From NCBI RefSeq assembly GCF_002160135.1, contig NZ_NFJZ01000010.1:84998-148997 (forward strand): DNA of 64,000 bases, read 5' to 3'. The notes beneath the pieces were generated by a model. It was given only the letters and a program-made list of their open reading frames with translations, was not told the DNA's origin and did no database searches. The first letter of the stretch is position 1. Each line of letters opens with the position of its first letter. Positions 41,988 through 50,494 of the stretch are shown here, piece by piece. Origin of the DNA: Lachnoclostridium sp. An196. GTDB lineage: Bacteria; Bacillota; Clostridia; Lachnospirales; Lachnospiraceae. The position numbers were made by a program, and so were the translations under genes.

Positions 41988-43168
41988 AATACATGCAGAT
42001 TTTCATTTTCCATATACCGGAAGCTTGTAATATCCGGACAGTATTCGGCAATACGGCTGTCTGCCACCAGAGCCTGTCTCGCCTGTCCGTAAGCCTCCGA
42101 ACTTCCAAACCGAAGCCCCAGCTGGCGTCCCCCTTCTTCACTGCAGCGTCTGAGCGCCGCTCCCGCCGCATCCTCTTCAAACGCCTCGAAGAACAATCCC
42201 TCCTGTACATAATAATTAAATTCCGTCTTCACGCATACCGGAAGTTCCAGATCCATATCCGTGGTATGGGTTGCCGCCAGATCTGCGTTCGTAAGATTCA
42301 GATATTCGTATGAGCATGCTCCCAGGGCGGCCGCTACGTTGTTTCCCCAGGTAGCGTCCATCAGATATGGATCGCCCTCAATCATGACCAGGTTCCAGGC
42401 ATGGCTCTCTCCTCCCGCGTCTCCATATACAATCATGCAGGGCACATCCAGACGGGACAGCAAATACTGCGCCGCGGCGGCAATCCCGTTGCACACAGAC
42501 TGCCCTCCCAGAAACACGCTCAGAATATTCTGGTTTTCCACCGCGTCCGGATTATATTTCACGTTCAAGGAAAGATTTTCATATATCGTTTTTACTTTTT
42601 CATAGTCGGAGTCATCCTCTCCCGTTCCATATAAAAAAGGAGACAGAGCACGGTCCACCTGCGCCTGATAATCCTCTCTTTCATCCTGCGTCATAGTATA
42701 AGACGGCAAAAAACGGATCCTGACCGTCTGACCTCCCAGGCTTTCTTTTACATACTGATATCCGCTGACCCAGAATATTTCTCCATGGTCGCTGGTCAGC
42801 GCTTCAAAAGCGCGCGAAAGCACCTCCTCGTCCGTAGTCGGCAGATCCGTTTCCTCCGCATGGTTTTCCAGTGTATCAAGCATCTGCGCGTATACCGTCT
42901 TTGTTTCTTCATCCAGCAGGCTGTAAGCCAGACTGTCCGCAGACGGCTCTTCCGCAGATTTTTCTGCAGTATGCCCCTCTTCTTCTGGATCTTCTTCCAC
43001 AGGCGGCTCTTCTTCGATATCGGACTGCTCTTTTCCCGGCTCCTCCACCGTCCGGATCGGCTCCAGACTTTCTGACTGCGGCGCTAAAACTGATGACACG
43101 CAAACTGCTCCCAGACCCAGACCCAGACAGAGCAAAAAAATCGCCAGTCCATTTAAAATTTTTTTCAT
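41972..43168 (-). CDS. Exported transglutaminase-like protein
   Basis: A 398-residue protein with an N-terminal signal or anchor (ILNGLAIFLLCLGLGLGAVCV) and an acidic Glu/Pro linker (about 35-75). The C-terminal half is a transglutaminase-like papain fold: GGQSVCNGIAAAAQYLL gives the Cys, GESHAWNLVMI the His and YLMDATWGNN the Asp of the triad. Such secreted proteins in Clostridia may act on wall proteins or peptides; the substrate is unknown. It lies 19 bases downstream of the DUF3298-type lipoprotein gene and is probably cotranscribed. Confidence 0.88.
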   Translation of the reverse strand: MKKILNGLAIFLLCLGLGLGAVCVSSVLAPQSESLEPIRTVEEPGKEQSDIEEEPPVEEDPEEEGHTAEKSAEEPSADSLAYSLLDEETKTVYAQMLDTLENHAEETDLPTTDEEVLSRAFEALTSDHGEIFWVSGYQYVKESLGGQTVRIRFLPSYTMTQDEREDYQAQVDRALSPFLYGTGEDDSDYEKVKTIYENLSLNVKYNPDAVENQNILSVFLGGQSVCNGIAAAAQYLLSRLDVPCMIVYGDAGGESHAWNLVMIEGDPYLMDATWGNNVAAALGACSYEYLNLTNADLAATHTTDMDLELPVCVKTEFNYYVQEGLFFEAFEEDAAGAALRRCSEEGGRQLGLRFGSSEAYGQARQALVADSRIAEYCPDITSFRYMENENLHVLTLSW

Positions 43169-43186
43169 ATAATATCTCCGAATCTG

Positions 43187-44794
43187 TTATCCTGCATAGG
43201 GAAGCATCTCAAAGTAATCCGTTTCCGGTCTTCCGTTCACATACAAAGTCCAGGTATCATCCGCTCCATTTCCGCGTTCATATAAGATACTTCCTTCTTC
43301 CCCGCTCTCATCCACGCGAAAATACGCCAGTCCCTGGTTATCCGTCCCGGTGATCCGGATCCGGCTGCCGGCTGGCAGTATGGTCTCCCGGCCATCTATC
43401 GTCACCGGAAGATCCTGAATAACCGTCAAAAGGTACGCGTCTGAATCGTTTCCCATAATCCGGAAGATATCGGACTGCTGTGCCAGCATTCCATTTTCGT
43501 CGATCTTATAATCCATCATCCCGTAATAAGTGCCGAACACATTCAGGCTCATACGCAGAGTCAAAAGTTCCGTATTGATCGCCCCATCCGACAGACTGAT
43601 TCCTTCCAGCCGGTTTCCTTCCTTAATCACTCCTCCTGTTATCTCATATAAGAAAGTAACATAGTCGTCCGACGCATAGTCTGCATCAAAAAGCACAAAG
43701 CTTCGGCCATCTGTCAGGTTCAGCAGATACGCACTCCCCATCCGTCCAAAAGTTCCCGCCACCACACTGGAATCTCCCAGTTCCAGCGTAATCTGAGTCT
43801 CACCGTATTCTTCGTCGGTCTCTGTACGAATATTCAGCCGCTGCTGCACACTGTCCTCCGAAGCTAACGTCAGATAAACATCTGTATTCTCCGGAAGAGC
43901 CGCCGCCCCGGCTCCGTTTATCCCTGCGTAAGCATCCTCCATATACTCTCCGAATACATCGTAGGGAAGCGTCACTTCCGCCGCTCCCATGGCATAAGGC
44001 CCCACCTCATACGGATTGAACACAAACGTAATGCCTGCTCCGTCCAGATACCAGACCGGGCCGGATTCCCACATATCTTCTACCGTACTCTCATACTCAG
44101 GAAACAGTCCTTCTCCATACCGGACTTTCAGTTCTTCTGCGATATACCCCGCAGCCTCCTGCTGAAATCCTTCCTCATCCTTCAAAATATCATCCAGGGA
44201 CAGCAAAGCTCCCGTCTGCGAGTCAAACACAATACCCGTATATCCGTAATTGCCGTGCGCGCCTCCGGTGTAATCACTGTTCAGTTCCCGCAGACTGATC
44301 ACCCGGCTGTCTGCACGCATTACTTCCAATTCTTCGAATATGCTGTAGTAATAAGAATCTGCGGAAGCGCTTTCACTCAACGCCGCTTCCTCACTGGCGG
44401 TCGGATACAGTCCTTCTCCATAGGTCAGCAGCTCCTCTTTCCGCTGATCGGACCACTGACTTACGCTCTCGGCAACTGTCTCGAAGCCTTCTCCCTGCAC
44501 TTCTGCTGTATCATATTCCAGATGCAGGGCCCATTTCCCGCTTTCCTCATCGTACCAGTCTTTTTCTTCTCTGGCAAACGTCACCTGCGGCGCCGTCTCT
44601 TGTGCTTCGCTTTCCTCCTGTCCGGGGGATTGCTCATCCCCGGCGCCGACTGCCGGTTCCGCATCTTCTTCCTGTTCAACTGCGGGCGCCGTCTCTTCCT
44701 CCTCATTCCCTGTACGTCCGGAACATCCCCCCAGAGCAAACGCACCGCACATAGTTACAAGCAGCATCCAGACTGTCAATTTTCTCCTCTTCAT
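43187..44794 (-). CDS. DUF3298/RsiV-like lipoprotein with an extra C-terminal region
   Basis: A 535-residue lipoprotein. The lipobox is LGGCSGRTG (Cys near residue 24), followed by a Glu-rich linker to about 70. Residues 75-270 contain a PdaC/DUF4163-like region and a DUF3298 region with SDYTGGAHGNYGYTGIVFD, the motif seen in the extracytoplasmic part of RsiV. DILKDEEGFQQEAAGYIAEEL follows. The C-terminal half (about 290-535) has no recognised domain; it ends in an SH3-like stretch about sugar-free beta strands (VTIDGRETILPAGSRIRITG). RsiV itself is a lysozyme-sensing anti-sigma factor, but this protein lacks a cytoplasmic anti-sigma domain. It starts within the last codon of yqeG. Confidence 0.78.
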   Translation of the reverse strand: MKRRKLTVWMLLVTMCGAFALGGCSGRTGNEEEETAPAVEQEEDAEPAVGAGDEQSPGQEESEAQETAPQVTFAREEKDWYDEESGKWALHLEYDTAEVQGEGFETVAESVSQWSDQRKEELLTYGEGLYPTASEEAALSESASADSYYYSIFEELEVMRADSRVISLRELNSDYTGGAHGNYGYTGIVFDSQTGALLSLDDILKDEEGFQQEAAGYIAEELKVRYGEGLFPEYESTVEDMWESGPVWYLDGAGITFVFNPYEVGPYAMGAAEVTLPYDVFGEYMEDAYAGINGAGAAALPENTDVYLTLASEDSVQQRLNIRTETDEEYGETQITLELGDSSVVAGTFGRMGSAYLLNLTDGRSFVLFDADYASDDYVTFLYEITGGVIKEGNRLEGISLSDGAINTELLTLRMSLNVFGTYYGMMDYKIDENGMLAQQSDIFRIMGNDSDAYLLTVIQDLPVTIDGRETILPAGSRIRITGTDNQGLAYFRVDESGEEGSILYERGNGADDTWTLYVNGRPETDYFEMLPYAG

Positions 44795-45294
44795 GCTCTG
44801 CCTCTCTTTCTGCGCTCCTTCCGAAAAGGTTTTTCCAGGAAACGCTTAACCACAATCTGAATCTCGTCCGTGGACCGATCCACAGGTTTCGTTAATATTG
44901 TATCCATCCCGGCACGGTTTGCTCCCCAGATATCCGTAAATATCTGATCCCCGACAAACAGGGTCTCCTCCGCCGAAATTCCCATCTTCTTCATAGCTTC
45001 CAGATATCCCCGGGTCCCCGGTTTTCCGGCGTCATACACATAACCGGACCTCACCTGGTCCGCAAAGGGCTTCACCCTTTCTTCTCCATTATTTGATACC
45101 AGCATGGTGCGAAGGCCCAGACCGTGTATCCGGTCAAAAAGCCTTATCGCTTTTTCATCCGCGGGCGCTCCGTGAGGAACCAGCGTATTATCGATATCGA
45201 AAATCACCCCCCTGTAGCGTCCTGCCAGCTTCTCCCAATCCAGACCATAGACAGAATCCGTCATACGGTCCGGATAAAGATCTCCCAGTCCCAT
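44791..45294 (-). CDS. yqeG: YqeG-family HAD phosphatase
   Basis: A 167-residue HAD superfamily IIIA phosphatase. Motif I is FDIDNTLVPHG with the nucleophile Asp, motif II is MLVSNN, the Lys is in DAGKPGTRGYL and motif III is LFVGDQIFTDIWGANRAG. The YqeG/YrfG family is related to phosphatidylglycerophosphate phosphatase (PGP/GEP4), and some members act on that lipid precursor. It is followed by the DUF3298-type gene with a four-base overlap. Confidence 0.9.
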   Translation of the reverse strand: MGLGDLYPDRMTDSVYGLDWEKLAGRYRGVIFDIDNTLVPHGAPADEKAIRLFDRIHGLGLRTMLVSNNGEERVKPFADQVRSGYVYDAGKPGTRGYLEAMKKMGISAEETLFVGDQIFTDIWGANRAGMDTILTKPVDRSTDEIQIVVKRFLEKPFRKERRKRGRA

Positions 45295-45321
45295 AATATT
45301 CTCCTTTTTTCAGATTCATAC

Positions 45322-45350
45322 TTGAAAGCGTCTCTCTCCAGTGCTATAAT
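45322..45350 (+). promoter_or_regulatory. Promoter of tRNA-Ala
   Basis: TTGAAA (45322-45327) and TATAAT (45345-45350) are 17 bases apart, with an extended TGC before the -10. The tRNA begins 11 bases after the -10 box, so the leader is almost absent. Confidence 0.85.
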
Positions 45351-45361
45351 AAAGCCTGCAT

Positions 45362-45434
45362 GGGGATATAGCTCAGTTGGGAGAGCGATGCGTTCGCAAC
45401 GCATAGGTCACGAGTTCGAGTCTCGCTATCTCCA
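45362..45434 (+). tRNA. tRNA-Ala (CGC)
   Basis: A 73-base cloverleaf: acceptor GGGGATA pairs with TATCTCC, D-stem GCTC/GAGC, anticodon stem ATGCG/CGCAT with loop TTCGCAA (anticodon CGC), T-loop TTCGAGT, discriminator A. CCA is not encoded. It is the only plus-strand tRNA in the window. Confidence 0.93.
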
Positions 45435-45441
45435 TTTTTTT

Positions 45442-45460
45442 GCGCCCTTTTTCAGGGCGC
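45442..45460. terminator. Hairpin between tRNA-Ala and pyrC
   Basis: GCGCCCT (45442-45448) pairs with AGGGCGC (45454-45460). A T-run directly precedes rather than follows it on the plus strand, so termination in either direction is not certain. It lies where both convergent units must end. Confidence 0.45.
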
Positions 45461-45466
45461 TCCCTC

Positions 45467-46732
45467 TTATCTGTCCTCGTAAACGATCTTTCCCCTGCAA
45501 ATGGTAAAATGTACCCTTCCGGGCAGTTCCCATCCTGAAAATGGCGAATTGGACGCTTTCGATACAAAATGATCCGCCGTCCATAATTCTTTTTCCCCAA
45601 ATACAACCAGATCTGCCGGCGCCCCCGGACGAATGCTGACCGGATCCAGGCGGTAAAATTCCGCCGGATTTTTACTCATAAGCGCCATAAGTTCCATCAG
45701 CGTAAGATATCCCGGCTCTACCAGAGATTTTATGCCAAGCCCCAGAGAGGTCTCCAGCCCGATGATTCCGCTGGGCGCTTTCTCCATGGATCCTGCCTTT
45801 TCCTCCGAACTGTGCGGAGCATGGTCGGTCACGATCATATCGATCGTGCCGTCCTGCAGGCCGGCGATGATCGCCCGCCGGTCTTTCTCTTCCCGAAGCG
45901 GGGGATTCATCCTTGCCATGGTACCGTATTTCAGGACTGCTTCATCTGTCAAAGTGAAATGATGGGGCGTCGCTTCTGCGTGAACATCTGCCCCGAGCTT
46001 TTTTGCCGTGCGTACAAGTTCCACAGAATTGGCCGAACTGATATGCTGAATGCACACGGACGCGCCCGTATGGAGCGCCAGAATGCAGTCTCTCGCCACC
46101 ATCACATCTTCCGCGGTCCGGGACGCGCCTCCATACCCCAGCTTCTCCGACACCTTGCCCTGGTGGACGCCGGGCGCGGAGACGAAAAGCGGGTCCTCTT
46201 CGTGCAGGCTGATCGGCAGATTCAGCTCTTTTGCCTTTTCCAGCGCCTGCGTCAGCAGCGCTTCATCGGTCAGCGGGATCCCATCGTCCGTAAAGCCTGC
46301 TGCCCCGGCGGCCGCCAGCGCTTCCATGTCTGTGAGTTCCCGCCCCTTAAGCCCGCGGCTCACACAAGCCGCCTGCATCACATGAATCCCTGTCGCTTTC
46401 CCCTTCTCCAATACATATTTCAGCGTCTCCGTCTGATCCACGGGCGGCTTTGTGTTCGCCATACAGACCACCCTGGTAAAGCCTCCTCTGGCCGCCGCTT
46501 TCGCTCCTGTCCATATATCTTCTTTATATGTTAAGCCCGGATCCCGGAAATGCACATGCGCATCCATCAGCCCCGGCGCGACGGTAAGGCCGTCCGCATC
46601 CAGCACCCGAGCCCCTTCTGCGTCCAGACCTGCTCCGACTTTCACAATTTTATCTTCATCTATCAGAACATCCAGCACCTGATCAATCCCGCTTACCGGA
46701 TCCAACACTCTCCCATTCCGAATCAGTATCAT
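45467..46732 (-). CDS. pyrC: Dihydroorotase
   Basis: A 421-residue class I dihydroorotase of the amidohydrolase superfamily, which interconverts carbamoyl-aspartate and dihydroorotate in pyrimidine synthesis. Metal ligands are in LMDAHVHFRDPGLTYKED (HxH). AAARGGFTRVVCMANTKP, VHAEATPHHFTLTDE (His) and MIVTDHAPHSSEEK (Asp) follow. The size and motifs fit the long bacterial type (PyrC of Bacillus). It is not clustered with other pyr genes. Upstream lies a duplicated promoter-like palindrome shared with capA. Confidence 0.95.
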   Translation of the reverse strand: MILIRNGRVLDPVSGIDQVLDVLIDEDKIVKVGAGLDAEGARVLDADGLTVAPGLMDAHVHFRDPGLTYKEDIWTGAKAAARGGFTRVVCMANTKPPVDQTETLKYVLEKGKATGIHVMQAACVSRGLKGRELTDMEALAAAGAAGFTDDGIPLTDEALLTQALEKAKELNLPISLHEEDPLFVSAPGVHQGKVSEKLGYGGASRTAEDVMVARDCILALHTGASVCIQHISSANSVELVRTAKKLGADVHAEATPHHFTLTDEAVLKYGTMARMNPPLREEKDRRAIIAGLQDGTIDMIVTDHAPHSSEEKAGSMEKAPSGIIGLETSLGLGIKSLVEPGYLTLMELMALMSKNPAEFYRLDPVSIRPGAPADLVVFGEKELWTADHFVSKASNSPFSGWELPGRVHFTICRGKIVYEDR

Positions 46733-46849
46733 ACCGCTCTCCTGTCTTCAGCTTTGAAACTGAACTGTTTTTTCATTGTAACTGCCCAGGAAGTCCTGAA
46801 CTGTTATCTTTCATTATATATAAAACTCATCTGCATTTCAACGCAGTTT

Positions 46850-46892
46850 ATGGTATAATGAGCGCGGAACGCGAATTATACCATCGCGCATG
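46850..46892. repeat. Palindromic promoter-like repeat, copy 1
   Basis: A 43-bp unit whose arms TGGTATAAT (46851-46859) and ATTATACCA (46875-46883) form an inverted repeat, followed by TCGCGCATG. Both arms read as an extended -10 box on opposite strands. A second, identical copy lies at 46960-47002. Confidence 0.85.
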
Positions 46893-46959
46893 CCGGTTTC
46901 TGCGCTCGCCGCAGAAAGCCGGGCGCATCCGCCGGAGGCATCATGTCTGCAAAGCAGAC
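46893..46959. repeat. Spacer between the two palindromic repeats, itself made of hairpins
   Basis: Two further inverted repeats fill the spacer: CCGGTTTCTGCG with CGCAGAAAGCCGG (46893-46922) and CATGTCTGC with GCAGACATG (46942-46962, running into copy 2). No coding sequence was recognised here. Confidence 0.7.
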
Positions 46960-47002
46960 ATGGTATAATGAGCGCGGAACGCGAATTATACCATCGCGCA
47001 TG
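46960..47002. repeat. Palindromic promoter-like repeat, copy 2
   Basis: Identical over 43 bp to copy 1. It lies 34 bases before the capA-type start, so its plus-strand TGGTATAAT could be the -10 box of that gene. Its minus-strand arm points toward pyrC. Confidence 0.85.
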
Positions 47003-47036
47003 TTTCCTAACATCAAAAGATAATGGAGGAGTATCT

Positions 47037-48233
47037 ATGAAATCACTGCTGAAAGGGATCGGCATCGGCCTGGGGATCGGGATTATCCTGTTAACTGCCC
47101 TGTATCTTTGTCTCACATTTTCCGGGAACCGCCTGTCCTCCCGGAGAAACATATCAGAAAACGCAGGAATTCAGACAGAGCCGGCAGAGTCAATCTCCTC
47201 CCAGGAGACCACTCAAGAAGAAAATACGTCCGAACCGCTTTCCGCTGAAACCGAGAAGGAACCGTCTGAGGTTCTGCCGGAGGAGCCGCTGCCCGAACCG
47301 GATGTCACGCTCTCATTCGCAGGAGACGTCATGTTTCCGGATCATTATCTGTCCGCCTATGACACGGGCGGGATCCAAGCCATCGCCGACAGCGGCATGC
47401 TGTCCCACATGCAGGATTCGGATCTGTTTCTGCTGAACGAAGAATTTCCTTTCAGCCTGCGGGGAGAACCTATGCCAGACAAACAGTTTACTTTCCGCAC
47501 AGATCCAAAATACGTCCGCATCTTCCAGGACCTGGGCGTAGATATCGTCACAGTGGCAAATAACCACGCTCTGGATTTCGGGCAGGATGCCTTCTGCGAC
47601 ACCCTGGATACTCTTCAGCAGGCTGATATCGCCTGTATCGGCGGCGGTTATGACATCGCCCAGGCTTCTGCGCCCGCCGTCCGTACCGTTCACGGGCAGA
47701 CCTTTGCTTTTCTGGGCGCGACCAGAGTCTCCCCGGCATACGAATGGTATGCCACCGACTCTCAGCCCGGACTGTTCCAGACCTATGATCCGACGCTTCT
47801 GAACCAGAGGATCGCGGAAGCCGACGCCCGGTATGATCATGTCATTGTATTTGTACATTGGGGAATCGAAAGAAATGAAACGCCGGAAGAGTACCAGCGT
47901 GTCCTGGCTCAGGGATATATAGACGCGGGAGCGGATCTGATCGTAGGATGCCATCCGCATGTGCTGCAGGGCTTTGAATATTATCAGGGAGTTCCCATCG
48001 TTTACAGTCTGGGCAACTATCTGTTCGACAGCCGAACCGGGGAAACCGTGCTTCTGAAAGCCGTCTTTTCTCCGGAAGGAGAACTTTCCCTGCAGTTGAT
48101 CCCCTGCCGCCGGGAATCCGAAGTTCTGACGCAAATAGAAGACCCGTCTTCCCTCTTTCAGCACCTGAGCGATATTTCTTTCGGCGCCGAAGTCTCGGAA
48201 GACGGGATCATTACAGAAGGCGGCACTGATTAG
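47037..48233 (+). CDS. CapA family protein (PGA_cap metallophosphatase-like domain)
   Basis: A 398-residue protein with a membrane anchor (GIGIGLGIGIILLTALYLCLTF, split, residues 6-27), a Glu/Ser/Pro linker (to about 82) and a PGA_cap domain. Key blocks are LSFAGDVMF, LLNEEFPFS (the family usually has NLE), VTVANNHALDFG, FVHWGIERNETP, DLIVGCHPHVLQG and VPIVYSLGNYLFD. CapA-type proteins take part in polyglutamate capsule synthesis, but most clostridial paralogues are not linked to capB/C and have unknown roles; none is present here. The ATG at 47037 is set by GGAGGA upstream. Confidence 0.9.
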   Translation: MKSLLKGIGIGLGIGIILLTALYLCLTFSGNRLSSRRNISENAGIQTEPAESISSQETTQEENTSEPLSAETEKEPSEVLPEEPLPEPDVTLSFAGDVMFPDHYLSAYDTGGIQAIADSGMLSHMQDSDLFLLNEEFPFSLRGEPMPDKQFTFRTDPKYVRIFQDLGVDIVTVANNHALDFGQDAFCDTLDTLQQADIACIGGGYDIAQASAPAVRTVHGQTFAFLGATRVSPAYEWYATDSQPGLFQTYDPTLLNQRIAEADARYDHVIVFVHWGIERNETPEEYQRVLAQGYIDAGADLIVGCHPHVLQGFEYYQGVPIVYSLGNYLFDSRTGETVLLKAVFSPEGELSLQLIPCRRESEVLTQIEDPSSLFQHLSDISFGAEVSEDGIITEGGTD

Positions 48234-49927
48234 TGCTCAGCCTTCTTTGTTATAAGCTCTTTTCCGGAAGTAACCACAATCGTCACTCCCAGAATCATCA
48301 ACAGGACTGCTACGATCAGCTGAAGTCCTTCCACCATAAATACGCCGGTGCCTGCCGAAAACGCGCCTGCCAGCGCGATGAATCTCTGTACCAGCGCCGT
48401 GAATGTTACGATCAGCATGATCACGAACGGAGGAACGAGCGTTCTCATCTCTCTGCCTGTCACTTTCAGGAATACGCACAGCGTGATCAGAACCAGCGCG
48501 CTCAGAAGCTGGTTGGCGCTTCCGAACAAAGGCCAGATATTGGAATATCCCACCTGCGTCAGAATATATCCGAACACCAGAGTAATCAGGGTCGCAAAAT
48601 ATTTATTGCAGAGCACCTTTCTCCAGCCTTCCGCATGCTCCATATCATCCGTACTGAATAATTCCTGGAAAGACATGCGGCCGATACGGGCCACAGAGTC
48701 CAGCGTAGTAAATGCCAACGCGGATACGCACATGGTCATAAAGCTCTGGGCTACAAAAACCGGAATCCCGAACATCTCCAGGAATCCTGCCACTCCGGAA
48801 GAGAAGATCTGGAACGGTGTTCCCACTGCCGCCGTACCGTCTGCGCCGGCTGCAGCTCCGGCCACACACAGCGCGATGACCGCCAGAAGGCTTTCCAATA
48901 CCATCGCTCCATATCCAACCTTCAGCATATCCTTTTCGTTGGAGATCGTCTTGGAGGAAGTTCCGGAAGACACCAGGCTGTGAAATCCGGATACCGCGCC
49001 GCAGGCGACTGTCACGAACAGAATCGGGAACAACGTTCCCAGGCTGTCATTCCGGAAACCGGTATATGCCGGAAGATTCATGGTCGGATGCGCAAAAATC
49101 AGTCCCAGTACAGCGCCGACGATCATACCGACAAACATAAATGTGGACATATAATCACGGGGCTGCATCAGGAACCACATAGGAAGTACCGCAGCCAGGA
49201 AGATATATGCAAATGCGATGTACACCCACATCTCTTTTCCCAGGATCACCGGCAGATTCATTCCGCATACAAACGCAAGCACCGTGCATGCCAGGCCGAA
49301 GACCACTTCTTTCCAGCCGGCCAGCTTTGCCTTTCTCTGGACAAGTCCGAAAACAGCCGCAAACAGGATAAAGAACAAGGAGATGCTCCCCGCCGCGCCG
49401 TTTACCGTCGCATTTTCCGCAAGCGCCGTCACACCGTCTGTTACCACATAAGCATTGAAGGTATCCGCCACCATGTCCGCGAACGCCGCCATGACGATCA
49501 GAGTGAACAGCCAGCAGAATCCCAGGAATAATTTGCGTCCGGCTTTGCCGATATACTTCTCGATCAGAAGTCCCATAGATTTTCCATCATTCTTTACGCT
49601 GGCGTACAGCGCGCCAAAGTCCGTCACGGCGCCGAAGAAGATGCCTCCCAGAATAATCCACAGCAGAACCGGCAGCCATCCGAACGCCGCGGCCTGGATC
49701 GCTCCCGTCACCGGTCCTGCTCCGGCAATCGATGAAAACTGGTGCGCAAATACCGTCCATCCGTCTGTGGGCACATAGTCCTGCCCATCGTTATGTACTA
49801 CCGCGGGGGTTTTCGCGTTCGGATCAATTCCCCATTTTTTTGCCAGCCACCTTCCATACAGCGTGTACGCTGCCACAAGGCATACTGCGGCAATCAGTAC
49901 AATTACAAGCGTGTTCATAATCTTCAC
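48230..49927 (-). CDS. cstA: Carbon starvation protein A (CstA/BtsT-type pyruvate or peptide transporter)
   Basis: A 565-residue polytopic protein with the CstA family blocks YGRWLAKKWGIDPNAKTPA, FAHQFSSIAGAGPVTGAI, GGIFFGAVTDFGALYASVKNDG, FHSLVSSGTSSKTI and SFMTMCVSALAFTTLDSVARIGR. At 565 residues it is shorter than E. coli CstA (701) and close to the clostridial form. Family members carry pyruvate or peptides. The gene is preceded by a T-box leader, so uptake is linked to the charging of a tRNA, which favours a peptide or amino-acid supply role here. Its stop overlaps that of the convergent capA-type gene. Confidence 0.94.
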   Translation of the reverse strand: MKIMNTLVIVLIAAVCLVAAYTLYGRWLAKKWGIDPNAKTPAVVHNDGQDYVPTDGWTVFAHQFSSIAGAGPVTGAIQAAAFGWLPVLLWIILGGIFFGAVTDFGALYASVKNDGKSMGLLIEKYIGKAGRKLFLGFCWLFTLIVMAAFADMVADTFNAYVVTDGVTALAENATVNGAAGSISLFFILFAAVFGLVQRKAKLAGWKEVVFGLACTVLAFVCGMNLPVILGKEMWVYIAFAYIFLAAVLPMWFLMQPRDYMSTFMFVGMIVGAVLGLIFAHPTMNLPAYTGFRNDSLGTLFPILFVTVACGAVSGFHSLVSSGTSSKTISNEKDMLKVGYGAMVLESLLAVIALCVAGAAAGADGTAAVGTPFQIFSSGVAGFLEMFGIPVFVAQSFMTMCVSALAFTTLDSVARIGRMSFQELFSTDDMEHAEGWRKVLCNKYFATLITLVFGYILTQVGYSNIWPLFGSANQLLSALVLITLCVFLKVTGREMRTLVPPFVIMLIVTFTALVQRFIALAGAFSAGTGVFMVEGLQLIVAVLLMILGVTIVVTSGKELITKKAEH

Positions 49928-49962
49928 TCTCCTTTGTTCTGTTTTGGGCTTTTATCCCATAA

Positions 49963-50300
49963 AAAAATCGCCCCCTGGCAGATCGCTCTGTCAGAAGACG
50001 AAGTACATTTCCTCCGCGTTACCACTTCTATTACCGGATATCATTCCGGTCCCTCAGTCCCGTCGGCCGGCAAAGCACATCCCAGATCGCTTTTCATTAA
50101 GCTCAGGTCCTATCTGCCGGATTAACAGGTTTCCTTATAACGGAGGAATTCCGATCCGGGCTACTGGTTCTGCCGTTCGCCCCGACTGCTCGCAGGTGAT
50201 AACCGCCCTGACCATGCTGTTCCCTCACACCATCCGGGAACTCTCTGAAAACACTTCTGTCCGGGAAGTCCTGTCCTGTTCAACGCATTGTTTTTTGAAC
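49963..50300 (-). ncRNA. T-box riboswitch leader of cstA
   Basis: The minus-strand leader has the T-box landmarks in order: a Stem I apical part AGAGAGTTCCC-GGATGGTGTGAG-GGGAAC (50240s), a long Stem II/III region, then the T-box core TAGAAGTGGTAACGCGG (50030-50014) whose bulge TGGT can pair with the tRNA 3' end of an A-discriminator tRNA. A hairpin CTGACAG/CTGCCAG and seven T (49987-49963 region) form the terminator. I could not fix the specifier codon by eye, so the cognate amino acid is open. Confidence 0.85.
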
Positions 50301-50308
50301 ACGAGTTT

Positions 50309-50336
50309 ATTATATCTCAAAAATGAAGAATGTCAA
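50309..50336 (-). promoter_or_regulatory. Promoter of the cstA T-box transcript
   Basis: TTGACA (50336-50331) and TATAAT (50314-50309), both perfect consensus boxes, are 16 bases apart on the minus strand. They point into the T-box leader. Confidence 0.88.
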
Positions 50337-50413
50337 CAAAAAATTACTTCTTGCCAAGGCAGCTGGTAGGGCGGCTATACCCGTTCCGAGTCTTGCGGAA
50401 AGGGGAGCTGCTT

Positions 50414-50494
50414 ATGAATACATATGAAGAGTTTCAAATCATCTTGGGTGTGGCCATGCTGATTATTGCGATTCTGAATCAAAAAAATAAGTAA
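50414..50494 (+). CDS. Hol_Tox-type small hydrophobic peptide (putative holin-like toxin)
   Basis: A 26-residue peptide with the sequence pattern MNTYEEFQ, then the hydrophobic run IILGVAMLIIAIL, then NQKNK. This matches the putative holin-like toxin family (Hol_Tox) found in many Firmicutes mobile elements; some relatives are type I toxins controlled by antisense RNA. AGGGGAG lies eight bases upstream of the ATG. A strong terminator follows at once. No antisense promoter could be fixed by eye. It marks the left edge of the decayed mobile region. Confidence 0.8.
   Translation: MNTYEEFQIILGVAMLIIAILNQKNK

Noticed and set aside
46850..47002. CRISPR array
   Set aside because: Only two repeats, each palindromic throughout, with a single spacer made of hairpins and no cas genes nearby.
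47230..48164. Minus-strand open frame of 283 codons opposite the capA-type gene
   Set aside because: The plus-strand frame has all PGA_cap motifs; the minus-strand frame has no recognisable product.
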